Of a stretch of DNA of 64,000 bases, positions 49,358 through 57,760 are shown piece by piece. The DNA is from Enterococcus sp. 5H (GTDB taxonomy: Bacteria > Bacillota > Bacilli > Lactobacillales > Enterococcaceae), in contig NZ_AMDP01000002.1 of the NCBI RefSeq assembly GCF_028128615.1, positions 528,245 to 592,244 on the forward strand. Direction: 5' to 3'. Numbering within the stretch: the stretch's first letter is position 1; each line of letters begins with the position of its first letter. The notes under the pieces were generated by a model. The model did not search any database. It saw only the letters and a program-made list of their open reading frames with translations, and was not told the DNA's origin. Both the position numbers and the translations under genes were made by a program.

Positions 49358-51418
49358 TTAAATAGTTTGTGCTGCTTGTTGCAGATTTTTCGCTTGCTCG
49401 AATAACATTTTTTGTGTTCTGGTGTTTTCTAAAACTTCGATTGTTTTTAAAATATCACGTGCTTCTCTAGTTCCTTCCATGATTCGTCTAGCTGCTTTAC
49501 TATCCCCCATATTTAATAGAATGGCATTGTTTTCTCTTGCATAATTATCTAACTCACGAATCATTGGTGCCTCAGCTCTCATACCTAAGCAAACAAAACC
49601 TAAATCAAATGGTAGTTCTAGTTGTTCACCATCTTTTTCTACTAAGAAACTACTTTCTTTCACTTCCATTAATTTCGTTTCTACATGAACTTCTACTCCA
49701 TAATTTTTAACAATTTCCATCATCGCTAATTTTGTGATTAAATCTAAGTCTTTACCTAGCTCACCTTGCATCTCAACGATACTGACTTTTTTTGCACCGC
49801 GTTCAGCATAGTATTCCACAACATCCAACCCTACGGCTCCACCACCGATTACAACCACTTCTTTCCCTTCAAATTCTTGGAATTTTGACATATCACCTAA
49901 AATATCGAAAATTGAAAAGATTTTTCGTTGCGGATTTTCTAGTTGTTCTTTTAGTCCATTGATTGGAGGCAGCAACGGTTTTGCTCCTGTAGCATTAACA
50001 ATAATATCAGGTCCGATTGCTTTGATATCAGCTAATGTTGCGGCTTGATTTAGATGAATCGATAAATTATCCAGTTCTTTACAACGGTTGATTTCATATG
50101 TGATAAAATCATCAATTCGTTTTTTATCAGGAAAACGAGCAATTTCATGCCCTAATCCACCTAAATAATCCTTTTGTTCAAATAGTTCTACAGAAACGCC
50201 CACTTCTGCCGCAGTTGCTGCTGCTTCAAGTCCAGTTGTCCCGCCACCAATTACGACCATTTTTGTTGGATGTAAAACTGGCTTCATTTTGTAGTCATCT
50301 TCATAATGTAAATCTGGATTAACCGTACAACGGATAGGACGGGCTTTAGCGATTCGATGATCAGCGCAGCCAATGTTGCAGGAAATACATTTCCGTAAAA
50401 GATTCTCTTGTCCATTTGCTACTTTATTTACCCAGTTTGGTTCGGCAATCAAACCACGACCCATTGCTAGTAAATCAGCGTCACCTGATTCAAGAATTTC
50501 TGCTGCGCGTTTAGGACTGCGAATATTTCCAGAAGTCACGGTTACCTTATCAGGAAAACGTTCTTTAACCGCCTTTGACATGTAGGCACGCCAACCATCA
50601 GCTAAGTTCATCTTGTCTATTTGATATTGAAGACTGTCGTTTAGTGCTGCTGAAACATTTAATATATCAACTTCTTCTGCAAAGTAGCTTAAAATCTCGA
50701 TTGTTTCTTCTAGAGTATTGCCACCTTCCAACAACTCGTCTGCACTAAATCGTAAGGATATTGGAAAAAATGGTCCTACAGCTTTTCTGATCGCTTCAAC
50801 GACTAATTTGGTAAAACGCGCCCGGTTCTCTGGACTTCCGCCAAATTTATCCGTTCTTTTATTATATAAAGGAGATAAGAACTGACTTAAAAGATAAGAA
50901 TGCCCTGCGTGAATTTCTACACAATCAAAACCAGCCCTTTGCGCTCTTAAGGCTCCATCTGCATACCGTTCTACAATTTGATAAATCTCGTCTTCTGTTA
51001 GTGGACGAGGAATCGGATTGCCTTTTTTAGAAGGAATATTCGATGCTGAAACTGGCTGTGCACCTTCTAAGCGTAATCCATAAGCTGAAGCTCCTGCATG
51101 ATTAATTTGAACTGATGTACAAGCGCCATATGCGTGCATCTTCTCATTGAAGTTCCACAAGCCTGAAATGTATTGGTCGTTGTCCATTCGTAATTGACGA
51201 GCACCGTTTGTTCCCATCGGATAATCAATACAGACGTTTTCTAAAGTAATTAATCCAGTTCCGCCCTTTGCTCGCTGCTCATAGTAAGACACGTGCTGCA
51301 TGCTGAAGGTTCCATCCATATTGGCGAAATTAGTCCCCATCGGCGGCATGACAACACGATTTTTTAAGGTCATCCGTTTAATTGTTAATGGTTCAAATAT
51401 TGCTTGATAGATATCCAT
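49358..51418 (-). CDS. Enoate-reductase-like NADH:flavin oxidoreductase (OYE plus FAD/NAD domains)
   Basis: This is a 686-residue Fe-S flavoprotein. An Old Yellow Enzyme TIM barrel spans about 1-330 ([14 protein letters not shown], active-site [15 protein letters not shown]). A 4Fe-4S cysteine set CISCNIGC plus a later RCTVNP follows, then FAD and NAD binding domains ([23 protein letters not shown]). This is the plan of 2,4-dienoyl-CoA reductase, 2-enoate reductase and BaiCD-type enzymes, which reduce an activated C=C bond. First gene of the operon with YdiB-like, MFS and AroD, so 3-dehydroshikimate, an unsaturated keto acid, is an attractive substrate. ATG at 51418 has AGGGGG upstream. Confidence 0.88.
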   Translation of the reverse strand: MDIYQAIFEPLTIKRMTLKNRVVMPPMGTNFANMDGTFSMQHVSYYEQRAKGGTGLITLENVCIDYPMGTNGARQLRMDNDQYISGLWNFNEKMHAYGACTSVQINHAGASAYGLRLEGAQPVSASNIPSKKGNPIPRPLTEDEIYQIVERYADGALRAQRAGFDCVEIHAGHSYLLSQFLSPLYNKRTDKFGGSPENRARFTKLVVEAIRKAVGPFFPISLRFSADELLEGGNTLEETIEILSYFAEEVDILNVSAALNDSLQYQIDKMNLADGWRAYMSKAVKERFPDKVTVTSGNIRSPKRAAEILESGDADLLAMGRGLIAEPNWVNKVANGQENLLRKCISCNIGCADHRIAKARPIRCTVNPDLHYEDDYKMKPVLHPTKMVVIGGGTTGLEAAATAAEVGVSVELFEQKDYLGGLGHEIARFPDKKRIDDFITYEINRCKELDNLSIHLNQAATLADIKAIGPDIIVNATGAKPLLPPINGLKEQLENPQRKIFSIFDILGDMSKFQEFEGKEVVVIGGGAVGLDVVEYYAERGAKKVSIVEMQGELGKDLDLITKLAMMEIVKNYGVEVHVETKLMEVKESSFLVEKDGEQLELPFDLGFVCLGMRAEAPMIRELDNYARENNAILLNMGDSKAARRIMEGTREARDILKTIEVLENTRTQKMLFEQAKNLQQAAQTI

Positions 51419-51467
51419 GTTTACCCCCTGTTTCAATTGTTACTTTTTTCACAATACTTATGGGTTT

Positions 51468-51497
51468 ATTTTAATTCAGAAAAACCATAAATTCCAA
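51468..51497 (-). promoter_or_regulatory. Promoter of the quinate/shikimate operon
   Basis: Minus-strand -35 TTGGAA (51492-51497), 18 bases, -10 TAAAAT (51468-51473). Confidence 0.5.
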
Positions 51498-51518
51498 TGA
51501 ATGTTTTTTATCTTTTCA

Positions 51519-51533
51519 ATAAATATTATTTAT
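51519..51533. promoter_or_regulatory. Candidate LysR operator
   Basis: The perfect 15-base palindrome ATAAATATTATTTAT contains the T-N11-A core of LysR-type sites. It lies just upstream of the -35 of the divergent flavoprotein operon, the usual activator position. A/T richness lowers certainty. Confidence 0.5.
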
Positions 51534-51607
51534 ATATATTTTAGAGTGCAACTTTTCAGATTTATTGATAAACTAAGGCTATGAATCTTCAGTGAGGAGC
51601 TTTCCAG

Positions 51608-52504
51608 ATGAATTTACGACAATTAGAATTCTTTAGAACACTTGCAGATACAGAACATATGACTCATGCTGCTAAGTTGTTAAATACCACTCAACCCAAT
51701 TTAAGCCATTCTATGTCTGAGTTGGAAAAAGAATTAGATGCTCAACTTTTTGAAAAAAAAGGACGAAATATTCAATTAACAAAATATGGAAAATTTTTCT
51801 ATACCTATGTCTCTACTGCTTTAGAAGAACTTACTAAAGGTGAGCGCGCGTTACGAGAATTAGTCAGTCCTGAAAAAGGCATGATTGATTTTGGTTTCAT
51901 CTACACGGCTGGATCATTTTTAGCTCCTATGTTAATGAAACAATTTTCGGATCAGACCGGCAATGAACAAATTCGTTTTAATTTATTTCAAGGGAATTCT
52001 TCTGATATGACCGATTTATTATTAAAAGAAGATGTAGATATTGCTATTACGTCAAAACTAAAGGAAGACGATCAATTAAACTATGAAATTCTGACTGAGC
52101 AAGAAATTGTTCTTGTAGTTCCTGTAGATCATCCTTTGGCAATTCACGACAGCATTTCTTTAAAAGAAACGAGTGAGTATCCCTTTGTCTACTTTAATAA
52201 ACGAAGTGGGTTACGTCCATATTTGGATCAAGTACTAAAGGCTGCTTCTATTAACCCCACTATAATTTGTGAGGTTGAAGAAGATCACACCATGCTAGGT
52301 TTTGTCGCCTATAATTATGGTATTGCTTTAATCCCAAAAATCCCTTCAATTTCCGCCTACAATGTTAAAACGATTACAGTTAAAGATAATCTTTTTCCTC
52401 GCTATATTTATCTTGCTACAAAAAAAAATCATTTTTTGACACCCGCAGCATTACGTTTTAAAGAATTTATTGTTCCATTCGCACAAAATATGTTTTATCA
52501 ATAA
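51608..52504 (+). CDS. LysR-family regulator of the quinate/shikimate operon
   Basis: This is a 298-residue LysR protein. The helix-turn-helix occupies residues 1-60 (LRQLEFFRTLADTEHMTHAAKLLNTTQPNLSHSM pattern), and a substrate-binding-protein-like effector domain follows. It is divergent from the flavoprotein-ydiB-MFS-aroD operon across a 190-base gap with a T-N11-A palindrome, the classic LysR arrangement. The likely effector is a pathway intermediate such as quinate or shikimate. GAGGAG precedes the ATG. Confidence 0.88.
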   Translation: MNLRQLEFFRTLADTEHMTHAAKLLNTTQPNLSHSMSELEKELDAQLFEKKGRNIQLTKYGKFFYTYVSTALEELTKGERALRELVSPEKGMIDFGFIYTAGSFLAPMLMKQFSDQTGNEQIRFNLFQGNSSDMTDLLLKEDVDIAITSKLKEDDQLNYEILTEQEIVLVVPVDHPLAIHDSISLKETSEYPFVYFNKRSGLRPYLDQVLKAASINPTIICEVEEDHTMLGFVAYNYGIALIPKIPSISAYNVKTITVKDNLFPRYIYLATKKNHFLTPAALRFKEFIVPFAQNMFYQ

Positions 52505-52509
52505 AAAAA

Positions 52510-52788
52510 GAGATTGGGACATAACTCAAAAAGTTATGTTTCAATCTCTTAGTTTCCGAATAAACGGTGGGCACAGAAGCAACTACTACACTTCGTTCCG
52601 ATCACAACAATTTCTAAGAGCTAAAACTCTAAGAATTGAAGGCTTCGGAAATAAGCTGAAATTCACAAAAATTTGAAGAGCAATTTTCGTGTATTCCTTC
52701 TTATTGCTGTAAAACACAACGAGAACCGAGTTGATGTTGCACAGTACCTACCCGGTTCTCGGAGTTAAACACTTCTGTCCCAACCTCC
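52510..52788. repeat. Intergenic hairpin repeat, copy B, with two inserted modules (279 bp)
   Basis: Same backbone as copy A (GATTGGGACATAACTC to CTTCTGTCCCAACCTC). A 58-bp insertion is present at about 52585-52642, related to the module in the pyrR leader. A second insertion of about 50 bp at 52706-52755 has its own hairpin GAGAACCG/CGGTTCTC. It fills the convergent gap between the LysR gene and the rRNA methyltransferase gene, where it should act as a bidirectional terminator. Confidence 0.8.
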
Positions 52789-52793
52789 TTTTG

Positions 52794-53966
52794 TTATTTA
52801 GTTATTTCAATAAAGAAAACTTTCAAGTAGTTGCCCTCTTCAAACGCGTTATTCCATTTAAAATCAGCTGGTAATTGATATGTTTCCTTAAAAACATAAG
52901 ACACTTTTGTTTCGTCTAATGCTTGAGTAATCATTTTTTTGTATTTTTCAATTGTAATATTAGCCGCATTCGTTGATGCAATCAATAAACCCTGATCTTT
53001 TAAAATAGCGACAGAATCCTTTACTAATTCTCCATAATTTTTAGCTACTGAAAAGACTTTCTTTTTATTTCTTGCAAAACTTGGCGGATCAAGGATGATG
53101 ACGTCATAGGTAAACTGTTTGCGAAGGGCATATTTGAAATAGTCAAAAACATCCATTACAACGATTTTTTGCGTCTCTGAGTCTAAATGATTTACTTCAA
53201 ACTGCTCTTTGGTTTTCGGTAAACTTCGCTTGGCTAAATCAACACTTGTCGTAATACCAGATCCACCCATTGCACTAGCCACCGAAAAAGCACCAGTATA
53301 GCTAAACATATTTAAAACCGATTTTCCAGCAGCAATTCCTTCAACCAAACGACCTCTAACTTCTTTTTGGTCGAGAAAAATCCCAGTCATCAAACCATCA
53401 TTTAAATACGTCGCATACGTAACACCATTTTCAGTAATTAACAGAGGTTCAGGTGCGTCAGTACCAAATAATTTTTGGGATTCAGGTAATTCTTTACTAG
53501 AAAAACGAACTTTTTCATATGCTCCAATAATTTCCGGCATACTTTTCTTGAAAGCTGCGATAATTTCACTTTTTTTATGATACAACGTCTCATTGTACCA
53601 AGAAAAAACAGCAAAATCGTCATAGCGATCGATTGTTAAACCACCTAAGCCATCCCCTTCACCATTAAATAGTCGATAAGCAGTAGTTCCTTGGTCTTGT
53701 TCGAAAAACGTCCGATGGCTTTTGGCCTGCGTAAATAAAGTTTCTAAAAAATCAGTATCTACGCTTCCTTGCCAGTTTACTAACCAGCCAATCCCTTTAT
53801 TTTGCTCACCAAGATAACCTGAAGCAATAAATTGATTCTGGTTATCCACAAAATCAATCCACTCATAGGAGAATGATTTTGGTACATTTTGTAAATCTTC
53901 TTTTTGAATCAACGGGTATCCCGATTTAAATTTTTTCTCGGCTCTTTTTGATATCATTAACTTCAT
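52794..53966 (-). CDS. RlmI-like class I SAM-dependent rRNA methyltransferase
   Basis: The 390-residue protein has an N-terminal PUA-like domain (1-75), a linker domain, and a Rossmann methyltransferase domain. The SAM motif is VLNMFSYTGAFSVASAMGG (about 215-235), and DVIILDPPSFARNKK gives the catalytic PP motif. This is the RlmI family, which makes 5-methylcytosine in 23S rRNA; Gram-positive members are less well defined. The chosen ATG at 53966 has AAGGA upstream at long spacing. Nine codons further upstream in frame seem unlikely. Confidence 0.87.
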   Translation of the reverse strand: MKLMISKRAEKKFKSGYPLIQKEDLQNVPKSFSYEWIDFVDNQNQFIASGYLGEQNKGIGWLVNWQGSVDTDFLETLFTQAKSHRTFFEQDQGTTAYRLFNGEGDGLGGLTIDRYDDFAVFSWYNETLYHKKSEIIAAFKKSMPEIIGAYEKVRFSSKELPESQKLFGTDAPEPLLITENGVTYATYLNDGLMTGIFLDQKEVRGRLVEGIAAGKSVLNMFSYTGAFSVASAMGGSGITTSVDLAKRSLPKTKEQFEVNHLDSETQKIVVMDVFDYFKYALRKQFTYDVIILDPPSFARNKKKVFSVAKNYGELVKDSVAILKDQGLLIASTNAANITIEKYKKMITQALDETKVSYVFKETYQLPADFKWNNAFEEGNYLKVFFIEITK

Positions 53967-54142
53967 TATTGTTAAACATCCTTTTGCTCTCATTTGACAT
54001 TATTACGAATAGTCATGGCACTCATTTGTCAGTATATCAAAAAAACAACGGATTGTCGTTAGCCAAAAAACGGGAATATCGTTGTTATTCTTTAGAAAAA
54101 GTAAATTTTCGTTAACTTTCGCTTACTAAAACTTGATTTAAA

Positions 54143-54171
54143 TTGACATAAAATTTGAGAGAGAGTAAAAT
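54143..54171 (+). promoter_or_regulatory. Promoter of ltaS
   Basis: -35 TTGACA (54143-54148), 17 bases, -10 TAAAAT (54166-54171). The rest of the 280-base divergent gap holds an A/T-rich stretch with an AACAACG...CGTTGTT inverted repeat (about 54046-54087) whose role is unclear. Confidence 0.75.
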
Positions 54172-54248
54172 TAGTGAAGTATATGTAAAGCCTGTGGAAA
54201 TTTTTCATTTGCTTTCTTTAGATTTGAATTGGAAAGGATACGTTTATT

Positions 54249-56366
54249 TTGACTATTTTTAAGAAATTACGTACACCAGACTTTTTAAATACACGACTTG
54301 GTTTGTTTGGCTTTGTCGCTATTTTAATCTGGCTAAAAAATATTTTTGCTTACACAGTGGACTTCCACTTGCGACTTGAAAATGCCTTGGAGTATTTTAT
54401 CCTCTTTATTAACCCGATTGCCTCAACTGTTTTCTTGTTGGCGATTGCCTTGTATATAAGACGTAAAAAAGCCTCTTATATCACAATGATGATAATTTAT
54501 TTCTTGATGACGCTACTATTATTTTCAAATGTTGCTTATTACAGAGAATTTACTGATTTTATTACCGTTAATACGATGCTTGGTGCTGGAAAAGTTGCCA
54601 GTGGTTTAGGAGAAAGTGCTGTACGCTTGTTTAGACCGTATGATGTTTTATACTGGCTTGATTTTATTATTATTGGTATCTTACTAATCGCCAAAAAAAT
54701 CAAGATGGATGAACGTCCCGTACGTGCAAGAGTTGCTGTTTCTGTTAGTTTATTGTCAGCTCTATTCTTTACTGCCAACTTAACTTTAGCTGAAACTGCC
54801 CGTCCTCAGTTATTAGGACGTCAATTCTCACGTGATTATATCGTTAAATTCTTAGGCTTAAATGCTTTTACTGTTTATGATGGTATTACTACCTACCAAA
54901 CTAACCAAGTCCGAGCAGAAGCTAGTGAGAATGATATGGATACCGTTGCTGACTATGTAAGCAATCATTATGCCGCACCAAACGATGAAACTTTTGGTAT
55001 CGCTAAAGGTAAAAATGTTATCTATATACATTTAGAAAGTTTCCAACAATTTTTGATTGACTACAAGTTAAAAGATGAAACTGGCGTTGAACATGAAGTT
55101 ACACCTTTTATCAATAGTATCTATCATAATAACAGCACGTATAGCTTTGATAATTTCTTCCATCAAGTAGGTCAAGGTAAAACAAGTGATGCTGAAACAA
55201 TGTTCGAAAATTCTTTATTTGGTTTAGATCAAGGTTCTTTATTTACTCAAGTGGGTGGGAAAAATACCTTTGAAGCAGCACCAGCCATTTTAGATCAAGA
55301 AGCTGGCTATACTAGTGCCGTATTCCATGGAAATACTGGTAACTTCTGGAATCGTAATGAAACTTACAAACATTTTGGTTATAATTATTTCTTTGACGCT
55401 AGTTACTATGATGTAAATGAAGATAATTCATTCCAATACGGATTGCATGATAAACCATTCTTCCAACAATCAGCGCAGTACTTGGAACGTTTACAACAAC
55501 CGTTTTACTCTAAATTTATTGCTGTTTCCAATCACTATCCATATTCTCAATTTACAAATGACGAAGCTGGATTCCCGATTGCTAAAACTTCAGATGAAAC
55601 GATTAATGGCTATTTTGCAACTGCCAATTATTTAGATAAATCTGTTGAAGAATTCTTTAACTATTTGAAAGCTTCTGGATTGTACGAAAATTCAGTAATT
55701 GTTCTTTACGGTGACCATTATGGTATTTCTAACTCTAGAAATAAAAACTTAGCAGAATTAGTTGGTAAAGATAAATCAACTTGGACTGAATATGACAATG
55801 CTGCTATGCAGCGTGTGCCTTACATGATTCATATTCCTGGTCAAAGTAATGGCGGTATCAACCATACTTATGGCGGTCAAATTGATGCTTTACCTACCCT
55901 ATTACATTTATTAGGAATTGATACGAAAAATTACATTCAAATGGGACAAGATTTATTCTCTAAAGAAAATGAACAAGTTGTTGCCTTTAGAAATGGAAAT
56001 GTTGTTTCTCCTAAGTATACAATTCTAGGTTCTAGTGTTTATGAAACTGCAACTGGTCGTTTAATTGTTGAACCCACAGAACAAGAAAACCAAGAAATAC
56101 AAGCTTTGAAAGATAAAGTAAACCTTCAGTTACAGATGTCCGATCAAACTTCTAACGGAGATTTATTACGATTCTATACAAACAGTGGATTAACTCCTGT
56201 CAATCCAGACGATTACAATTACAAAGATCAGCTGGAACAATTAGAAAAAATTGAAAAAGACAAAGGAAAAAATTCAACAAGTGTTTATAGTAAAAATAAT
56301 AACACTTCAACCGTTGATAAATATCGCACTGAGACATTCCAAGATTATTTAAAATCTGGACAATAA
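54249..56366 (+). CDS. ltaS: Lipoteichoic acid synthase LtaS
   Basis: LtaS polymerises glycerol phosphate from phosphatidylglycerol on the outer membrane face. The 705-residue protein has five N-terminal membrane helices (to about residue 180). An extracellular sulfatase-like domain follows, with Glu263 in IHLESFQQ, the catalytic Thr312 in GQGKTSDAE, and the metal-binding YGDHYGIS. The tail after about residue 640 is low-complexity and charged. It starts with TTG and an AAGGA site ten bases upstream. It uses the same lipid pool as MprF earlier in the window. Confidence 0.95.
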   Translation: MTIFKKLRTPDFLNTRLGLFGFVAILIWLKNIFAYTVDFHLRLENALEYFILFINPIASTVFLLAIALYIRRKKASYITMMIIYFLMTLLLFSNVAYYREFTDFITVNTMLGAGKVASGLGESAVRLFRPYDVLYWLDFIIIGILLIAKKIKMDERPVRARVAVSVSLLSALFFTANLTLAETARPQLLGRQFSRDYIVKFLGLNAFTVYDGITTYQTNQVRAEASENDMDTVADYVSNHYAAPNDETFGIAKGKNVIYIHLESFQQFLIDYKLKDETGVEHEVTPFINSIYHNNSTYSFDNFFHQVGQGKTSDAETMFENSLFGLDQGSLFTQVGGKNTFEAAPAILDQEAGYTSAVFHGNTGNFWNRNETYKHFGYNYFFDASYYDVNEDNSFQYGLHDKPFFQQSAQYLERLQQPFYSKFIAVSNHYPYSQFTNDEAGFPIAKTSDETINGYFATANYLDKSVEEFFNYLKASGLYENSVIVLYGDHYGISNSRNKNLAELVGKDKSTWTEYDNAAMQRVPYMIHIPGQSNGGINHTYGGQIDALPTLLHLLGIDTKNYIQMGQDLFSKENEQVVAFRNGNVVSPKYTILGSSVYETATGRLIVEPTEQENQEIQALKDKVNLQLQMSDQTSNGDLLRFYTNSGLTPVNPDDYNYKDQLEQLEKIEKDKGKNSTSVYSKNNNTSTVDKYRTETFQDYLKSGQ

Positions 56367-56379
56367 TTTGAACAACGAG

Positions 56380-56410
56380 AAAGCTTGAGTAAATTTACTC
56401 AAGCTTTTTT
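56380..56410 (+). terminator. Terminator after ltaS
   Basis: AAAGCTTGAGTAAA pairs with TTTACTCAAGCTTT as a 14-bp stem with almost no loop, followed by T. It is strong and nearly symmetrical. Confidence 0.85.
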
Positions 56411-56468
56411 ATATTTTTTCATAATTAATTCATATTCTTCTTTTATACTAAGGATAGTGAGGTGAACA

Positions 56469-57182
56469 TTGTTGAAAAATATTCGTTACGCTTTTGCTAG
56501 CGTTTCTTACCATAAAAAAATATCCTTTTGTATTGGCGTCTGCTCTGCTTTTTTCCTATTTTTATCGACTAGCATTTTAAACCTCATAGATATGGAAAAA
56601 AACTTATATAAACAGGTAAGTAACTTAGCTAATATTTCAGATTACATCACCAATTACCAAAAGATTACACGAACCTATTTTGTATTATATCTGATACTTA
56701 TTTGCCTTTGGACGATTTTAATCACCGCTCTCGTTTACATCTCTTTAAAGATGAAAAAACAAGATATCATTAAATGGCGAATTATGGGCTTTTCAAATCG
56801 CTTTGTCATAAAACAATCTATTTGGGAAATTCTGATACCTGCCTTAGCTGGAATCATCACTACAGCTTTATTCTTATTAGTCTGTCAACATACATATGAA
56901 TTTATTTTGAATCAAATCAAGCCGTTAATAGCTAACGGAATGGGCATTAAACGGGTTGCTTTTTTCTCTTCGAACGTTGTTCTAGAAAGTATTCCAAATC
57001 AATTTATGAATACTACCGGCAATACACATTTTCTTTCACTAGAAATTTCTCAATTGCCTGTTGCAACAGTTTTTAAAGCCTTCATTAAAAACTGCCTTAT
57101 ATTAGTATCCACCACAACAATAGTTACCTTATTTTTAACCTATTCTTTTTCAAGAAAATCAAAACAAGTTTTTAGGATGTGA
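56469..57182 (+). CDS. FtsX-like four-helix membrane protein
   Basis: This is a 237-residue protein with helices at about 18-40, 67-93, 117-140 and 200-225 and a central charged cytoplasmic loop (MKKQDIIKWRIMGFSNRFVIKQSIWE). That segment is the coupling region typical of FtsX/MacB/BceB permeases, where 'K..DI...R.MG.S' contacts the ATPase. The extracytoplasmic parts are short. It starts with TTG at 56469 (or the TTG that follows), with GAGGTG upstream. It is translated with the ATPase-like gene five bases downstream. Substrate unknown; an export, immunity or signalling role is possible. Confidence 0.72.
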   Translation: MLKNIRYAFASVSYHKKISFCIGVCSAFFLFLSTSILNLIDMEKNLYKQVSNLANISDYITNYQKITRTYFVLYLILICLWTILITALVYISLKMKKQDIIKWRIMGFSNRFVIKQSIWEILIPALAGIITTALFLLVCQHTYEFILNQIKPLIANGMGIKRVAFFSSNVVLESIPNQFMNTTGNTHFLSLEISQLPVATVFKAFIKNCLILVSTTTIVTLFLTYSFSRKSKQVFRM

Positions 57183-57186
57183 GTAA

Positions 57187-57738
57187 ATGAGCGATTCTTT
57201 AGCAAGTAAATGGACCGAAGATAGTTTTAATGAGTTGTTCCAAGAACAACATATGACCGTCGTTTTAGAAGATCAAGGGACTCTTCAAGCTGATTTTTAT
57301 TTTCTAATTGATAAAACCTTCCAAATGAAAGATTCAATGGCAATTGGCTTTATTTTAGCTGAAAATACGTTCCTACCTTATCTTTCAATTAGTGACAACT
57401 TATTTATAGGAACTTCGATTAAGGAGAAGAATAAGAAAGAGTTGCTTAATAATTATTTGAGCTATGTTGGGCTTACAGCAAGTGTATTAAACAAAGCCGA
57501 AATGGACTTAACTTCTTTTGAGCGAATTAAACTTCAATTAGTCCAGTTATTGCTCATTAATAAAGACTTAATTATTATAGATGACATTTTCCAAGAACTT
57601 TCTATTGGTCAACGTCAAGAATTACTGCCTTTACTTCAAAAAATAGCGAAAGAAAAGAAAAAAGCTATTTTAGTTCTAACCAATGACATTCAAATTGCTG
57701 AAAGTCCATATATGGATAAAATTATTAAATCAGCTTAA
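57187..57738 (+). CDS. Degenerate ABC-ATPase-like protein lacking Walker A
   Basis: The 183-residue protein keeps the C-terminal logic of an ABC ATPase. A Q-loop-like stretch IGFILAENTFLPYLSISDNL is at 53-72, and an LTSFERIKLQLVQLLL helix stands in place of the LSGGQ signature. A Walker-B-like DLIIIDDIF is at 127-135 with Asp where the catalytic Glu should be, and VLTND stands where the switch His should be. There is no GxxGxGK motif anywhere. The frame is intact and long, unlike decaying pseudogenes. It pairs with the FtsX-like gene and probably binds it without hydrolysing ATP. The insertion sequence behind it does not shorten it, because its stop lies before the terminator stem. Confidence 0.65.
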   Translation: MSDSLASKWTEDSFNELFQEQHMTVVLEDQGTLQADFYFLIDKTFQMKDSMAIGFILAENTFLPYLSISDNLFIGTSIKEKNKKELLNNYLSYVGLTASVLNKAEMDLTSFERIKLQLVQLLLINKDLIIIDDIFQELSIGQRQELLPLLQKIAKEKKKAILVLTNDIQIAESPYMDKIIKSA

Positions 57739-57752
57739 AAATACCCGGGAAC

Positions 57753-57760
57753 AAAACTTA
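57753..57760 (+). repeat. Target-site duplication of the ISL3 element, left copy
   Basis: AAAACTTA, repeated directly at 59269-59276 after the right end. Eight bases is the usual ISL3-family duplication length. Confidence 0.85.

Noticed and set aside
57187..57738. ATPase-like gene as a fragment cut by the ISL3 element
   Set aside because: Its stop codon lies before the terminator stem and before the element, and the missing motifs are internal and N-terminal, so the insertion did not cause them.
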